From: RGIG8700 sp045648505
GTDB taxonomy: Bacteria > Bacillota > Clostridia > RGIG6154
DNA: 64,000 nt
Reading direction: 5' to 3'
Assembly (NCBI GenBank): GCA_045648505.1
Contig: JAZROD010000005.1
Location: 5,609-69,608, forward strand
Under the pieces are notes generated by a model. It had not been told where the DNA came from, searched no databases, and saw only the letters and a program-made list of their open reading frames with translations. Numbering within the stretch: position 1 is the first letter of the stretch; every line of letters starts with the position of its first letter. A program made the position numbers and the translations under genes. Below are positions 36,447 through 46,303 of the stretch, piece after piece.

Positions 36447-38690
36447 CTAATACGACATAGTTACATTACTTTTTACAGTATATTTACCATTATTAAATCC
36501 ACCAATGTTTATTTTCGAAAAACTAAATAACTTTAGGAAAATCAAATCAACATCAAGTTCTGCTTTAGCATTAATTTCAGTATACATTTCCTTTAAGTTT
36601 GCATTTCCAGTCTTATCTCTTTGAATTAATGTTGCTTGAATTGTATCTAAAAGTTTTGTCTCTTTTGAGTTTTCAAGAAACATCATTACCATTAAATGAT
36701 CCGAATATGTAAACTTCGGTCCTACACCAGGTACAATTTTGCAACCCGATCCTGTTATAAATAATTCTGTGGCATCCAATGCCGTCTGAATTCCTCCAAG
36801 ACTAGCTGCACCTATTAGTCGTGCGACTAATTCACCCGGTGTTTTTATGAAGTAGTACACAAAATTTATGGTAAAACGCAATGATATTATAGATGAAATA
36901 GAATTAGTCACATTCTGCCACTGAGCATCCCATCCATATTTTATATATTCGGTCTCACCCCATTTAAAATAATGGTTTCGTCTTGCAGAAGATGTAACAT
37001 TATTTGTTTTTTCCATTGTATATGCAGTCAGTGCTATATTATACTCTAAGTCACCAGATGTTATTGCTCCTGCAATATCCTCTACCATAGGGATAATTTG
37101 TGCAACAGGAAGTGCTGCGCAGAAATTAGATATTCCATTCCAAATGCCGACAGGATTAGAAAATCTATATCCAGCATAATCGCCAGAAAATAGTGTCCCC
37201 ATATTATTAGATTGATTTCTCTCAAGCTCTGATTGAAAATCTTTGATCTGTGCATTAAGATTCTCTTCATTGGCTTCTTGTTCACTCTTGCCGGGATAAT
37301 CTTCTTTTGCTTCTGGAATCACAATTTCTCCCACACTACTTATTTCAAGAGATTCAACAGAATTAATTAGCTGATTTTGTTTTGTAACGACACTATCGCA
37401 TACACCTTGAACTGATGTTATCAATCCATCCGTACCAAAATTATTTAGATTAATTAGGTTTGTTCCTATTCTATTTTTAAATTCGCTAGTTTTAATTTGA
37501 TTCCTTAATTCATTGATTTTCGTATTTGCTTCATCGATTATGCTTTGTTTTGTGGCATCATCATATTCGACTTCGTTTTCATTCCAATATTCTTCAATCT
37601 GCTTCGTCATATAGACAAGTGAATAAATTTTCCCTATTGTTTTATAATCACTTGAATAATTATCAAACTTAGTCTTACTATCATTTAGAAACTCTTCGGC
37701 AGCAAGTAAACTCTCTTCAGCAGCGGCAACACGTTGAGATACAGCATTATAATCTGTATTACCAGCGTTAGAAACATAATCATTTACATTTATACTTGGA
37801 TCCTGTGTTGATTGATTGCTGTAGCTGCTTGTTCCGTTCAATTGTTCCTTGGCTGTATTAACCGAGGTTGAAAGATCAGTAATTTTTGTTTTAGCCTGAC
37901 TTAATGTATCTTCAAAATCACAAAACGATTTATTCCTCAAATAATCATTAAATTCATCACTTGCCGTACCTAAAACATTACTCACAAGGCTTTTTGCAGA
38001 TGATTTCCCAAGACCTTTTATACTTTTACCTAGTGATTTAAATGCGTCATCGACATTTTTATTGATACTATCAATTTCTATTTTTGAAAGTTTTGGATTA
38101 TCCGTAAGTTTTCCTTTTAAACTATTTTTTAATCCATCATAACTACTTGCTTCACTTTTCGCAGTTTTATTAGCTTCGTTTGCGCTATTTGCTTTATTGA
38201 TACTATTTGTTATGGATCCACTTACCCAATCGCCAAGAATATCAACTGCTTCCTGTAATATAAGAGCATACTTTCTTCCCTCTTCATACTCTATAACCTG
38301 TTCTCGAAAGGTTGATGATTCCCAAATCGGCTTGGAATATGTTATGTTAACATTTTTCAGCTCACTATCTTTCAATTTTAATATAGAAAAATAAGGTGCG
38401 TTTTCTCCAGCGTTTTTAATAGTCAAATTGCCTTTGATGTATTTTCCCATTTTTGTCTTGTTTGCATCCTCGTCATCTGCAGATTTTTGCAATGCATACA
38501 ATCCATAATCTGACATAAGCGTTTCATCATACCCTGCCATTACTGTACGTGCTGCACTTTCGGTAGCACAATCTAATGTGTATTGTGCTAAAATAATTCG
38601 TGACATATCAATTAACAGTCCAGCCATCATAAACATTGCAAGCATGATGAGAACCATAAATACCGTTATAGCACCTTTGTTATCTTTCAT
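36447..38690 (-). CDS. TadG/DUF5702-like surface protein of the Tad pilus
   Basis: Protein of 747 residues beginning with MKDNKGAITVFMVLIM and a single hydrophobic helix (~8-30), the Tad-type leader with the Gly-Ala processing region. Then DMSRIILAQYTLDCATESAARTV, typical of DUF5702 proteins in Clostridial tad loci. A long extracellular part is rich in coiled coil (~150-450). ATG at 38690 has GAGGTT upstream. Role likely as a large minor or adhesive pseudopilin. Confidence 0.78.
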   Translation of the reverse strand: MKDNKGAITVFMVLIMLAMFMMAGLLIDMSRIILAQYTLDCATESAARTVMAGYDETLMSDYGLYALQKSADDEDANKTKMGKYIKGNLTIKNAGENAPYFSILKLKDSELKNVNITYSKPIWESSTFREQVIEYEEGRKYALILQEAVDILGDWVSGSITNSINKANSANEANKTAKSEASSYDGLKNSLKGKLTDNPKLSKIEIDSINKNVDDAFKSLGKSIKGLGKSSAKSLVSNVLGTASDEFNDYLRNKSFCDFEDTLSQAKTKITDLSTSVNTAKEQLNGTSSYSNQSTQDPSINVNDYVSNAGNTDYNAVSQRVAAAEESLLAAEEFLNDSKTKFDNYSSDYKTIGKIYSLVYMTKQIEEYWNENEVEYDDATKQSIIDEANTKINELRNQIKTSEFKNRIGTNLINLNNFGTDGLITSVQGVCDSVVTKQNQLINSVESLEISSVGEIVIPEAKEDYPGKSEQEANEENLNAQIKDFQSELERNQSNNMGTLFSGDYAGYRFSNPVGIWNGISNFCAALPVAQIIPMVEDIAGAITSGDLEYNIALTAYTMEKTNNVTSSARRNHYFKWGETEYIKYGWDAQWQNVTNSISSIISLRFTINFVYYFIKTPGELVARLIGAASLGGIQTALDATELFITGSGCKIVPGVGPKFTYSDHLMVMMFLENSKETKLLDTIQATLIQRDKTGNANLKEMYTEINAKAELDVDLIFLKLFSFSKINIGGFNNGKYTVKSNVTMSY

Positions 38691-38707
38691 GTTTAAACCT
38701 CGATTCA

Positions 38708-39256
38708 TCAGTATATCAAGAACGGTAAGAAATCACTAATAATATTCTCACCGGTTTTTGCAATTCTAGAAACTAATTCAAAGCCCCAATCTACATTATT
38801 GATGATTGATTGAGCGCTTCTAATACCAGCAAATTTATTCTCTGCATATCCCTTTATACAAAAAGCTTCTCCACCCAAAAATTGCGACAATTGACTAACA
38901 GGCCTTAAAATATCCTGTTTTACAGACACTATTACCTTATCACCTAAATAATTTCCACCTTGAATAGACACATCAATGTGGCATCCATTTCCTCTAACAT
39001 TCAAAATCCCTTTTCCAAGTTCTTCTTGGACTGTTCTCGTTGTTTCTGATATGATCTGAGACTTTCCCATACCTGCTTCCCAATATGTAACTGCTGCATC
39101 TGCTCCTGTAGCTGATGCATTAAGAACAACAACATATTGATACATCAACATAAGCCCATATATTACAGCAAGAATTATGAACAACATCGCCGTAAAAACA
39201 AGTACTGCTTCTAACGTGAACATTCCGTCATTATTTTTTCGAAACATTTTTTTCAT
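38708..39256 (-). CDS. TadE-like pseudopilin
   Basis: Protein of 182 residues with leader KKMFRKNNDG followed by MFTLEAVLVFTAMLFIILAV; Glu is at +5 after the predicted Gly cleavage point, which identifies a TadE-type pseudopilin. The rest is a small soluble domain with one repeated GGNYLGDKVIVSVKQDIL-like strand. ATG at 39256 has GAGAGGG upstream; a GTG nine bases earlier overlaps that site. Follows the pilin gene after a strong hairpin. Confidence 0.82.
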   Translation of the reverse strand: MKKMFRKNNDGMFTLEAVLVFTAMLFIILAVIYGLMLMYQYVVVLNASATGADAAVTYWEAGMGKSQIISETTRTVQEELGKGILNVRGNGCHIDVSIQGGNYLGDKVIVSVKQDILRPVSQLSQFLGGEAFCIKGYAENKFAGIRSAQSIINNVDWGFELVSRIAKTGENIISDFLPFLIY

Positions 39257-39354
39257 AAATCTCACCCTCTCTTTTTGATCACTGTAAATATATTTATCTT
39301 AACAAGACACTATTTATTATGTCCTGATTATTTTCAATTTTAATTAATGTTTCT

Positions 39355-39386
39355 GTTCCAAGCACCCAAAAATGGGTGCTTGGAAC
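39355..39386 (-). terminator. Hairpin after the Flp pilin gene
   Basis: GTTCCAAGCACCC and GGGTGCTTGGAAC form a perfect 13-bp stem with a six-base loop. It would limit read-through from the pilin gene into the minor-pilin genes, a way to make more major pilin than downstream proteins. Confidence 0.88.
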
Positions 39387-39393
39387 AAACTTT

Positions 39394-39594
39394 TTAGTTC
39401 TGTTTCAAACCATCATCAATATCCTGAACATCCTGCGGAGAATCAAAGATATTTCCTAATGTGTCTTCTACCCATTTGGTGATTGTCTTTCTAAATATTA
39501 AAGCGATTGTTACTAACACAGCCAAAATAAGTACAACTTCAACTGTACCCATTCCGTCTTCTTCTTTCAAAAAACCTTTTACCAAACTTAACAT
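39394..39594 (-). CDS. Flp1-type IVb major pilin
   Basis: Prepilin of 66 residues. Leader MLSLVKGFLKEEDG ends at Gly14, followed by MGTVEVVLILAVLVTIALIF; Glu at +5 and the hydrophobic helix are the hallmarks of Flp pilins. A short charged tail follows. Strong TAGGAGGA ribosome binding site and a strong terminator right after it fit an abundant structural subunit. Cleavage by one of the two A24 peptidases of the cluster is expected. Confidence 0.9.
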   Translation of the reverse strand: MLSLVKGFLKEEDGMGTVEVVLILAVLVTIALIFRKTITKWVEDTLGNIFDSPQDVQDIDDGLKQN

Positions 39595-39618
39595 TAAAAA
39601 TTCCTCCTAAAAAATTTT

Positions 39619-40551
39619 TTACATTCCTGAGCTAAAACTCAATATTGCTGGTGTAGCGACAATTATGATTATTCCAACAAGCATAATCATCAATGGAATT
39701 AATATTTTTGTTGATGCTTCTTCTCCTAATCTTTTTGCCACTGACTTACGCATTTCCCAGCATTCATTACCTTGTACCCTTAGAACGGGAACAACCTCTG
39801 CTCCTCCTTTCTTCAGGTTTAGTATAATTACAGAAACAAACTTAATTATTTCTTTAATTTTACACCGTCTTCCAAATTCTTCATATGCGACTGGTTCAGA
39901 CTTTCCTGCATGTATCTCTGCAAGTGTATACTTCATTTCATCATATAGTACACTTTTTTTAGTAACATCAGTGACTATTTTTTCCCATGCCTTCGATATT
40001 GTCATACCTGCATTAACGAGCAAGGTTAACTTTGTTATAAAATCCGGAAACTCAAGTTGTATATTTAATCTTCGTTCTTGAATTTTGTCATCCAACCCCT
40101 TATCAACAACAAATGGCATAGCCACATATCCAACAACTGCAATCCCTGACAAAAAGAGCGAGGTTGAGTCTCCTTGAGCCGCTAAAATAAATCCTGCAAG
40201 TGCAGCTAATGCAGATATTAAAATTGACATGGCAGACTTATTTGCATTATGTATCATCATATAATAATCAGAATACTTCAATCCATATAGTTCTATTACT
40301 TTGCCTTTAACCTGCATTTTATATTTACCAAATATTGATGCAAATTGCTTTGGAATGAATTTCGAAAAATCAATTTTTTCATTCATCCATAATCCCATAG
40401 GAAAGAAATCCTTCAAAGGATATTCCTTTTTATCCAAATCCTCAATATATTCATTATATATATCTTTAGATTTAAAGTAAGATATAAGGAATAATCCGCA
40501 GAAAACAACTGCAACAATACCTGATGCAATCATATATATAGTTGTATTCAT
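39619..40551 (-). CDS. tadC: Tad inner-membrane platform protein TadC
   Basis: Type II secretion F-domain protein of 310 residues with a TM helix at the N-terminus, two central ones (~108-150) and one at the C-terminus (~285-305). The T2SSF domain (~175-300) has LEFPDFITKLTLLVNAGMT and LKKGGAEVVPVLRVQGNECWEMR. Pairs with TadB to form the pilus assembly platform on the TadA ATPase. Confidence 0.9.
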   Translation of the reverse strand: MNTTIYMIASGIVAVVFCGLFLISYFKSKDIYNEYIEDLDKKEYPLKDFFPMGLWMNEKIDFSKFIPKQFASIFGKYKMQVKGKVIELYGLKYSDYYMMIHNANKSAMSILISALAALAGFILAAQGDSTSLFLSGIAVVGYVAMPFVVDKGLDDKIQERRLNIQLEFPDFITKLTLLVNAGMTISKAWEKIVTDVTKKSVLYDEMKYTLAEIHAGKSEPVAYEEFGRRCKIKEIIKFVSVIILNLKKGGAEVVPVLRVQGNECWEMRKSVAKRLGEEASTKILIPLMIMLVGIIIIVATPAILSFSSGM

Positions 40552-40561
40552 GTTTTCCTCC

Positions 40562-41359
40562 TTATACCTTAATCTTCATAATTTTACTTCCAACAAAATA
40601 TGCCGCAACAAATAGTCCAATTGCAATTGTCATAACAATTCTTCCTATTATTGTAGTAAAAACGGGTTCCATATAATCCGGCGAACTCATTGATAACAAT
40701 AAAATCAACGCAACCGGCATTACCATGAGAGCTTGGAATTCAAACTTCTTTCCTGCAATCATCGTATCTATTTCCTGTTTGATCTCTATTTTTTCACCAA
40801 TACTTTGCGATGTAGACCTTATAACCTCAACAAGGTTACCACCTGTTCTCTTGCATATTCTTATAATTTCTGCAAAACTTTCTATGTCTTCAATATGAGC
40901 ACGAACTGCAAACTGGTCTATCGCTTGCTCTACAGGCATATTCATTTCCAAACATCTAATAATATACATTACCTCTTGTATGATTGGCGTGTCTTGATCA
41001 GGATAAATTACCTCTAAATCCTTCAATGCATCTTTAAAAGACATCTCTAAAGAACGACCTGCTACCATTGATGAAGAAAGAGAATACAATAAATCCTTAA
41101 ACTGAACATTTAATTCACGCTTTCGCTTTTCAATAATTTGCCCTCTTCTTATCTTTGGAAACTTAAAAGCAAATAGTGATATTAGCAGTGACAGTATCAC
41201 ACTATGATAAAATATCATTCCCACAGCAAATATAGCAATGGCTGCAAGAATTGTATAAAGAATTTTCTCGTTTTTGCTCAAAACATATATATCATAGTCA
41301 ATTAACCCATCTTCTCTTTCAACCATATCGGGTTCAGAATTCTTTTTAAACAATTTCAT
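40562..41359 (-). CDS. tadB: Tad inner-membrane platform protein TadB
   Basis: T2SSF-domain protein of 265 residues. Two N-terminal TM helices (~32-70), F domain (~85-225) with NVQFKDLLYSLSSSMVAGRS and IICKRTGGNLVEVIRSTS-like conserved stretch, and two C-terminal TM helices. Forms the assembly platform with TadC. Eleven bases upstream of tadC and 19 bases after the DUF805 gene. Confidence 0.9.
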   Translation of the reverse strand: MKLFKKNSEPDMVEREDGLIDYDIYVLSKNEKILYTILAAIAIFAVGMIFYHSVILSLLISLFAFKFPKIRRGQIIEKRKRELNVQFKDLLYSLSSSMVAGRSLEMSFKDALKDLEVIYPDQDTPIIQEVMYIIRCLEMNMPVEQAIDQFAVRAHIEDIESFAEIIRICKRTGGNLVEVIRSTSQSIGEKIEIKQEIDTMIAGKKFEFQALMVMPVALILLLSMSSPDYMEPVFTTIIGRIVMTIAIGLFVAAYFVGSKIMKIKV

Positions 41360-41377
41360 AACATCTCACCCCCCATA

Positions 41378-41866
41378 TTAGTTAAAATAATATTTATTAC
41401 TTTCGCCATACTTGTTTGTTCCTCTATCACTGTCTGCACAATAAAAAACTATTAGCATTATTATGATTCCTATATTAACTATTGGTATTATCATAGCAAA
41501 CAAAGACCAGAGAACATGTGCCGACTTGCCTGTGTCGTGTAATCTCCTTACACAGAGAGATAACCCAGGAATTAATGTGGCAAGCGAATATAAACTGCTT
41601 ATTGCAAGGAATAACTCCGCACTTATTAAATTTGATCCAATTGAGCATACAATACTGATGATTATATTTGAAAGAACAATGTACCAATATTCACTTCGTC
41701 TGGCTCTACCAGAAAATTTGGCATAATTCTTCCACATAGAAATATATGCCTCAACAATGGATGGTTTTGGTCTTTCATAAAGTGTGTGCTGTTCAAAATT
41801 TGCACCGCAATTTGGACACTGCATTCCGTTATTGAGTTCAGCTCCACAGTTTGAACAAAAATTCAT
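41378..41866 (-). CDS. Zinc-ribbon DUF805 membrane protein
   Basis: Protein of 162 residues with an N-terminal zinc ribbon (FCSNCGAELNNGMQCPNCGA, four Cys) and a DUF805 membrane domain with four TM helices; family residues KNYAKFSGRARRSEYWY and RLHDTGKSAH are clear. Function unknown. It is unusual within tad loci and interrupts the tadA-tadB pair, with close spacing on both sides, so it is probably co-expressed. Confidence 0.88.
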   Translation of the reverse strand: MNFCSNCGAELNNGMQCPNCGANFEQHTLYERPKPSIVEAYISMWKNYAKFSGRARRSEYWYIVLSNIIISIVCSIGSNLISAELFLAISSLYSLATLIPGLSLCVRRLHDTGKSAHVLWSLFAMIIPIVNIGIIIMLIVFYCADSDRGTNKYGESNKYYFN

Positions 41867-41878
41867 CCTTCTCCCTCC

Positions 41879-43114
41879 TTAAACCTTTGTAGATAATCCG
41901 GCTGATGCAAACTTTGAGGTATTAACCATTGCATTTTCGGTTCTTTGAAGTGAACCTATAATCTTATGGTTTTCATCTTCGCCTGTTTCAATAAACTGAT
42001 ATATAGGATTGAGTTTAATTTCACCATTTTCAAATCCTAATACTTCTGTTATTTCCATTGTACGTCTAGACTTATCTCTAAGTCTGGAAAGCTGAATAAT
42101 TATATCAACTGCAGATGCTATTTGCTGTCTGATAGCTTCGAGAGGTATCTGAGCACCCGTCAAAACCATTGTTTCAAGACGGGACAACATATCTTTTGTA
42201 GAGTTAGCATGACCTGTTGAAAGAGAACCATCATGACCTGTATTCATGGCCTGAAGCATGTCAAGTGCTTCGGCACCACGAACCTCACCAACAACAATTC
42301 TTTCAGGTCTCATACGAAGAGATGATTTAATCAAATCTCTTATTGTAATTTCACCTTTGCCTTCCATATTAGCATTACGGGTTTCAAGTCTTACAAGGTT
42401 ATCTACTCCCCTTATTTGCAATTCAGCAGAGTCTTCTATGGTAATAACACGCTCATCATGCGGAATAAAGTTTGACATCGCATTAAGAAATGTCGTTTTA
42501 CCCGAACCTGTACCACCGCTAATAAATATGTTATACTTTGCTTTAACACATCTTTCTAAAAATTCAGCAACCTCCGGAGTAATTGACTTGTAAGCAATAA
42601 GCTGCTGTACAGTCATCGGATTCTCAGGAAATTTACGAATTGTAACTGTCGGACCATTTAATGCTATCGGAGGCAAAACAACATTAACACGGGAACCGTC
42701 CTGTAAACGAGCATCAACTATAGGTGTTGACTCATTAACAGTTCTGTTAACCTTTGCAACGATGTTCTGAATAACATTCTCTAGTTTTTCATTACTTCCA
42801 AAGCTAACATTTTTCTTGAAAAGTTTACCATCCTGCTCTATGAAAACATCATCTGGTCCGTTAATCATAATTTCTGTTACTGATGGATCATCAACCAACG
42901 GCTGCAGAACATCAAGTCCGCGCATGGAATTGAACACGCCATCCATAACAGCTTTTTTCTCAATAAGAGTTAAGTATTTTTCTTGCGATTTCTCGGCAAT
43001 GATATTTGATATTACTTCTCTTATTTCATCATCTGACAAATCTCTTGTTAAGTCGAGTCTGTCCGATACTAATGCACGAATCTCTTTTATGTATTCGGTC
43101 ATATTTTCTATCAA
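41879..43114 (-). CDS. tadA: Tad pilus assembly ATPase TadA/CpaF
   Basis: Secretion-type ATPase of 411 residues, powering pilus extension (and possibly retraction). Walker A ISGGTGSGKTTF, Asp box VITIEDSAELQI, Walker B RIVVGEVRGAEAL and His box STGHANS are all present, with the N-terminal domain NGPDDVFIEQDGKLF. The start is taken as TTG at 43114, with AAGGCGGTGA upstream; an ATG four codons later is the alternative. Confidence 0.94.
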   Translation of the reverse strand: MIENMTEYIKEIRALVSDRLDLTRDLSDDEIREVISNIIAEKSQEKYLTLIEKKAVMDGVFNSMRGLDVLQPLVDDPSVTEIMINGPDDVFIEQDGKLFKKNVSFGSNEKLENVIQNIVAKVNRTVNESTPIVDARLQDGSRVNVVLPPIALNGPTVTIRKFPENPMTVQQLIAYKSITPEVAEFLERCVKAKYNIFISGGTGSGKTTFLNAMSNFIPHDERVITIEDSAELQIRGVDNLVRLETRNANMEGKGEITIRDLIKSSLRMRPERIVVGEVRGAEALDMLQAMNTGHDGSLSTGHANSTKDMLSRLETMVLTGAQIPLEAIRQQIASAVDIIIQLSRLRDKSRRTMEITEVLGFENGEIKLNPIYQFIETGEDENHKIIGSLQRTENAMVNTSKFASAGLSTKV

Positions 43115-43127
43115 TCAAATCACCGCC

Positions 43128-44213
43128 TTATATAGTTTCAATCACCTTTGCCATCACCTGCAGAACCATATTACCGGAGTGCAGCAAATTCTTCAAATCT
43201 GCAAATACAGGAGTAATTGCTATATTTGCTCTTACTTCGCAATTTCCAAGCGCACCACTTGACTGCAATGAAGGTATACTTTGTGCATTTGATTTATTAA
43301 GAACAAATACCGACTTTTCTGCAATTTCTTTTAATTCATCATACATTCCAAGTTCTTTTATAAACAACCCTGTTTTTGCAAGTGAAAGGTTTTCACTAGT
43401 AAATGGAACAATGATTCTGTCCATGCAATTTAAGATTTCTATCTTATCCTTGTTAAATTCAGAATCAAAATCAACAATCACAACATCAAACTCACCAAGT
43501 TGTTCGAATTCTTTGATAAGTTTTTCAAACTCCTCAAGAGTAAGTTCGTTTATCTCAAGAGAACTCTCTGATGGATTGATATAAGATATATTAGTGTTAA
43601 TATCGGTAAACTTATTAGCGATGATTCTAAGCCCAATATTAGCGCCTTTTGTTTTAACAGTTAAATATAAATCAGAAAGATTTCCACTGTTACCTTCGTT
43701 TAATACATTATACGTTGAGTTTAATTTCTCGGCGTTCAGATAGAATACTCTTTTTCCCTGGCTTGCTAAAGCATACGCAGTAGCAACTGCTAATGTTGTT
43801 TTACCTGCACCACCAACTGGAGAGAAAAAACCAACAATTTTTGTATCCTTATCGCCTGTTGATACAGCTTCAACACGACCTGTCTTTTCAGCATATATCA
43901 TCAATATATCGTTAATAAATTTTTCGGCTTTCTGGAACTTATTAACTGATTCAAACTCAAGTTCAGAGAATGAACCATCTGAAAGCAATATCTTTGCAGG
44001 TACATTTGCAACACTGATTGTTCCATCCATAAGATCTTCGGTGAATGCAATAATGTCTATTTTATTGGACTTATCACCTACATACTTTATCAAACTTTCT
44101 TTTGATGTAAACGAACAAACTTCAAATGTGTTCATATGCTCAATTAAATAGTTTGTTAAATGGTTAAGATAAAGTTCGTCTGAATCAGCAATTACGATAT
44201 TAATCTTTGCCAT
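43128..44213 (-). CDS. TadZ/CpaE-like localisation ATPase
   Basis: Protein of 361 residues: N-terminal degenerate receiver-like domain (~1-110, IVIADSDELYLNHL) and C-terminal ParA/MinD-type ATPase (~125-355) with deviant Walker A SPVGGAGKTTLA and FDVVIVDFDSEF. The Lys usually preceding the Gly pair is Val, as in several TadZ proteins. It places the pilus machine in the cell. First gene of the Tad run as transcribed. Confidence 0.85.
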   Translation of the reverse strand: MAKINIVIADSDELYLNHLTNYLIEHMNTFEVCSFTSKESLIKYVGDKSNKIDIIAFTEDLMDGTISVANVPAKILLSDGSFSELEFESVNKFQKAEKFINDILMIYAEKTGRVEAVSTGDKDTKIVGFFSPVGGAGKTTLAVATAYALASQGKRVFYLNAEKLNSTYNVLNEGNSGNLSDLYLTVKTKGANIGLRIIANKFTDINTNISYINPSESSLEINELTLEEFEKLIKEFEQLGEFDVVIVDFDSEFNKDKIEILNCMDRIIVPFTSENLSLAKTGLFIKELGMYDELKEIAEKSVFVLNKSNAQSIPSLQSSGALGNCEVRANIAITPVFADLKNLLHSGNMVLQVMAKVIETI

Positions 44214-44344
44214 AAAAATTTACACTTCCTTCTGTTTTCATAATTATCTATATTAAATACCTATCGTTGTGACAGATTATTTATATTCAAAGTCATATTA
44301 AAAATCTATAATAAAAGCATTATGCTGTTAGTTTTATCATCCCG

Positions 44345-44371
44345 TTGCCCGTAGCAAACTACTACGGGCAA
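44345..44371 (-). terminator. Terminator after the SLH protein gene
   Basis: TTGCCCGTAG and CTACGGGCAA form a perfect 10-bp stem with a seven-base loop. It separates the surface-protein genes from the Tad operon. Confidence 0.8.
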
Positions 44372-44390
44372 TCAGGACAATTAAATCATT

Positions 44391-46268
44391 TTACCAAATC
44401 TTATAGAACAATCTCATAATGATCAGCGCAGCATCGCCACGTGTCATATCTTCGTCTGCATGAATTGTATTATCTGCAGTTCTTGTAATAATGTTTGCCA
44501 TTGTTGTTAACGCAATATCTTTTTCTGCCCAATCTGCAATGCTAGAAGCATCAGCAAACGTGAGCCATTCCTCCGGTTTTTCAGGAGTGATGTATTTCAT
44601 TTCTCTCTGAAGTACACGAGAAGCAATTGCAAGAATCTGGTCTTTTGCAATTGTTACATTACCACGGAATGTGTTATCTTCAAAACCAAGAATCATTCCA
44701 TATGCTTTTGCAGAACCTGCTGTTCCATAGAACCAATCAGACTTCTTAACATCTGCAAATCCACCGTCCGCATTAGGATCAACCTGTGAAAGAACTCTTA
44801 AAAGAAGTGCGGCAACCTCCGCTCTACTAATTGAGTCTTCAGGACTAAATTCTTTTGCAGATGTACCTTCGATGATACCCTTTGCAGCAAGAATCTTGAT
44901 TGAGTCCTGCATTTCTTCGCTAAGATGCTTAATATCCTCAAAGTCTTTTTCATTATTTACAATCTGGTAAACACCGCTTTCTGAAATCTTTGCTTCTATA
45001 GCACCTGTAGCCGGGTTATATCTACCACCGATTGGATTACCATTTTCATCAACGATTGCCATGTACTTCGCATCACTGCTAAGACCTGGGAATGAAATCT
45101 TTACAGATTGTGTTTTGTCAGTATCAAAGTTTACAGTAAGTTTCTTTGTACTGCCTTTCATTGCTGTTGTGTCAATATCAAATGATGTGAATTCCTTATC
45201 CCCTATCATATCCTTAAGTTCTGTCATTGAATATGATACACGGAAGTTCTTATCATTGATAGTAAGTGTTTCAATTCCAACCTTTTCAAGCTTTGTTACA
45301 AATCCTTTGTAAATAGTAATGTTAGCTTTCTTTGCAGTGCTGAATGTTGTATTTACGATATACTCTTTTGACAATTCCCTGTTAAGAGTAATCTTGTTCT
45401 TATTAATTGCATCGTTAAGTGTCTTTTCTGTATCAGTGTACTTCTTAAGGTCAGTATCACTAATAGATGATTCTTTAAGAACAAGTTTATTCGTAGAACT
45501 TGATGTGCTAATCTTTTTAGAACCGATATTAGCCATCATTGTTTCTACAGAAATAGCAATTGTATTTCTTGCTGCTTCTCCCCCCATCGCCTCTGTGGAA
45601 GTTGCCTTAGTAACTGTTTCAATAAACTTTTTAGCATCGTTGGCAGAACCTACTTTTGCGGCTTCTTCAATAATCGGATAGTTTTCTGTAGGATTGTACG
45701 CTTTTCCTCCTTCATCTATCGGAGTATCTTCTGGCTCATTACATCTACATGTTTCCCAACCGCACTTTTCACAAATGTTTGATGGTTCGGGTTTAGTAAC
45801 AACACCGCCACCACCTGTATTTCCACCAGTTGTAACTGAGGTAGAGTAATTAACTGTTACGGCGGTATTGTTTTCGTTCAAGATACCAGTTGCATCAGAA
45901 ATAACGAACTCATAACTACCTGTGTATGGCGTAGTTGTTGTATTTCCTGATGTGGTTGCTGTTCCTGCTGTCATTTGTGTAACATCAGGGTTTCCGAGTT
46001 TGAATTTCTCAAACTCGAAAACTCCATCATTCTTAGCTTCTGTGTTTGTTATATAAAGCAGTTTTCCGCTACCGTCAAATACTCTTAAAACCAAAGAGCT
46101 ATTTGCATTGGCATTTGTTCCGCTTACTGAAATTTCATTACTCTCAGTAGCATTCGGTGCAGGATAACCAACGGTTACAGTATTTAATGTAACCTGTGTA
46201 GCAGCAAAGACTGACATCGTGCTACATATCATAACAAAACACAACATAATTGATAATATGCGTTTCAT
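44391..46268 (-). CDS. SLH-domain surface protein
   Basis: Exported protein of 625 residues: signal peptide (~1-23), an extracellular beta-rich domain (~25-150), a Gly-rich linker and a small Cys motif NICEKCGWETCRCNEPE, a central domain, then three C-terminal SLH repeats (~440-625). The SLH cores are visible as SISRAEVAALLLRVLS, KDQILAIASRVLQ and MTRGDAALIIMRLFY. SLH repeats bind pyruvylated secondary cell-wall polymer. Ends the run of surface genes beginning with the giant repeat protein 36 bp upstream. Confidence 0.9.
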   Translation of the reverse strand: MKRILSIMLCFVMICSTMSVFAATQVTLNTVTVGYPAPNATESNEISVSGTNANANSSLVLRVFDGSGKLLYITNTEAKNDGVFEFEKFKLGNPDVTQMTAGTATTSGNTTTTPYTGSYEFVISDATGILNENNTAVTVNYSTSVTTGGNTGGGGVVTKPEPSNICEKCGWETCRCNEPEDTPIDEGGKAYNPTENYPIIEEAAKVGSANDAKKFIETVTKATSTEAMGGEAARNTIAISVETMMANIGSKKISTSSSTNKLVLKESSISDTDLKKYTDTEKTLNDAINKNKITLNRELSKEYIVNTTFSTAKKANITIYKGFVTKLEKVGIETLTINDKNFRVSYSMTELKDMIGDKEFTSFDIDTTAMKGSTKKLTVNFDTDKTQSVKISFPGLSSDAKYMAIVDENGNPIGGRYNPATGAIEAKISESGVYQIVNNEKDFEDIKHLSEEMQDSIKILAAKGIIEGTSAKEFSPEDSISRAEVAALLLRVLSQVDPNADGGFADVKKSDWFYGTAGSAKAYGMILGFEDNTFRGNVTIAKDQILAIASRVLQREMKYITPEKPEEWLTFADASSIADWAEKDIALTTMANIITRTADNTIHADEDMTRGDAALIIMRLFYKIW

Positions 46269-46303
46269 TTTTTACACCTCTTTCTAAAGTCTATTTGTAT
46301 TTA

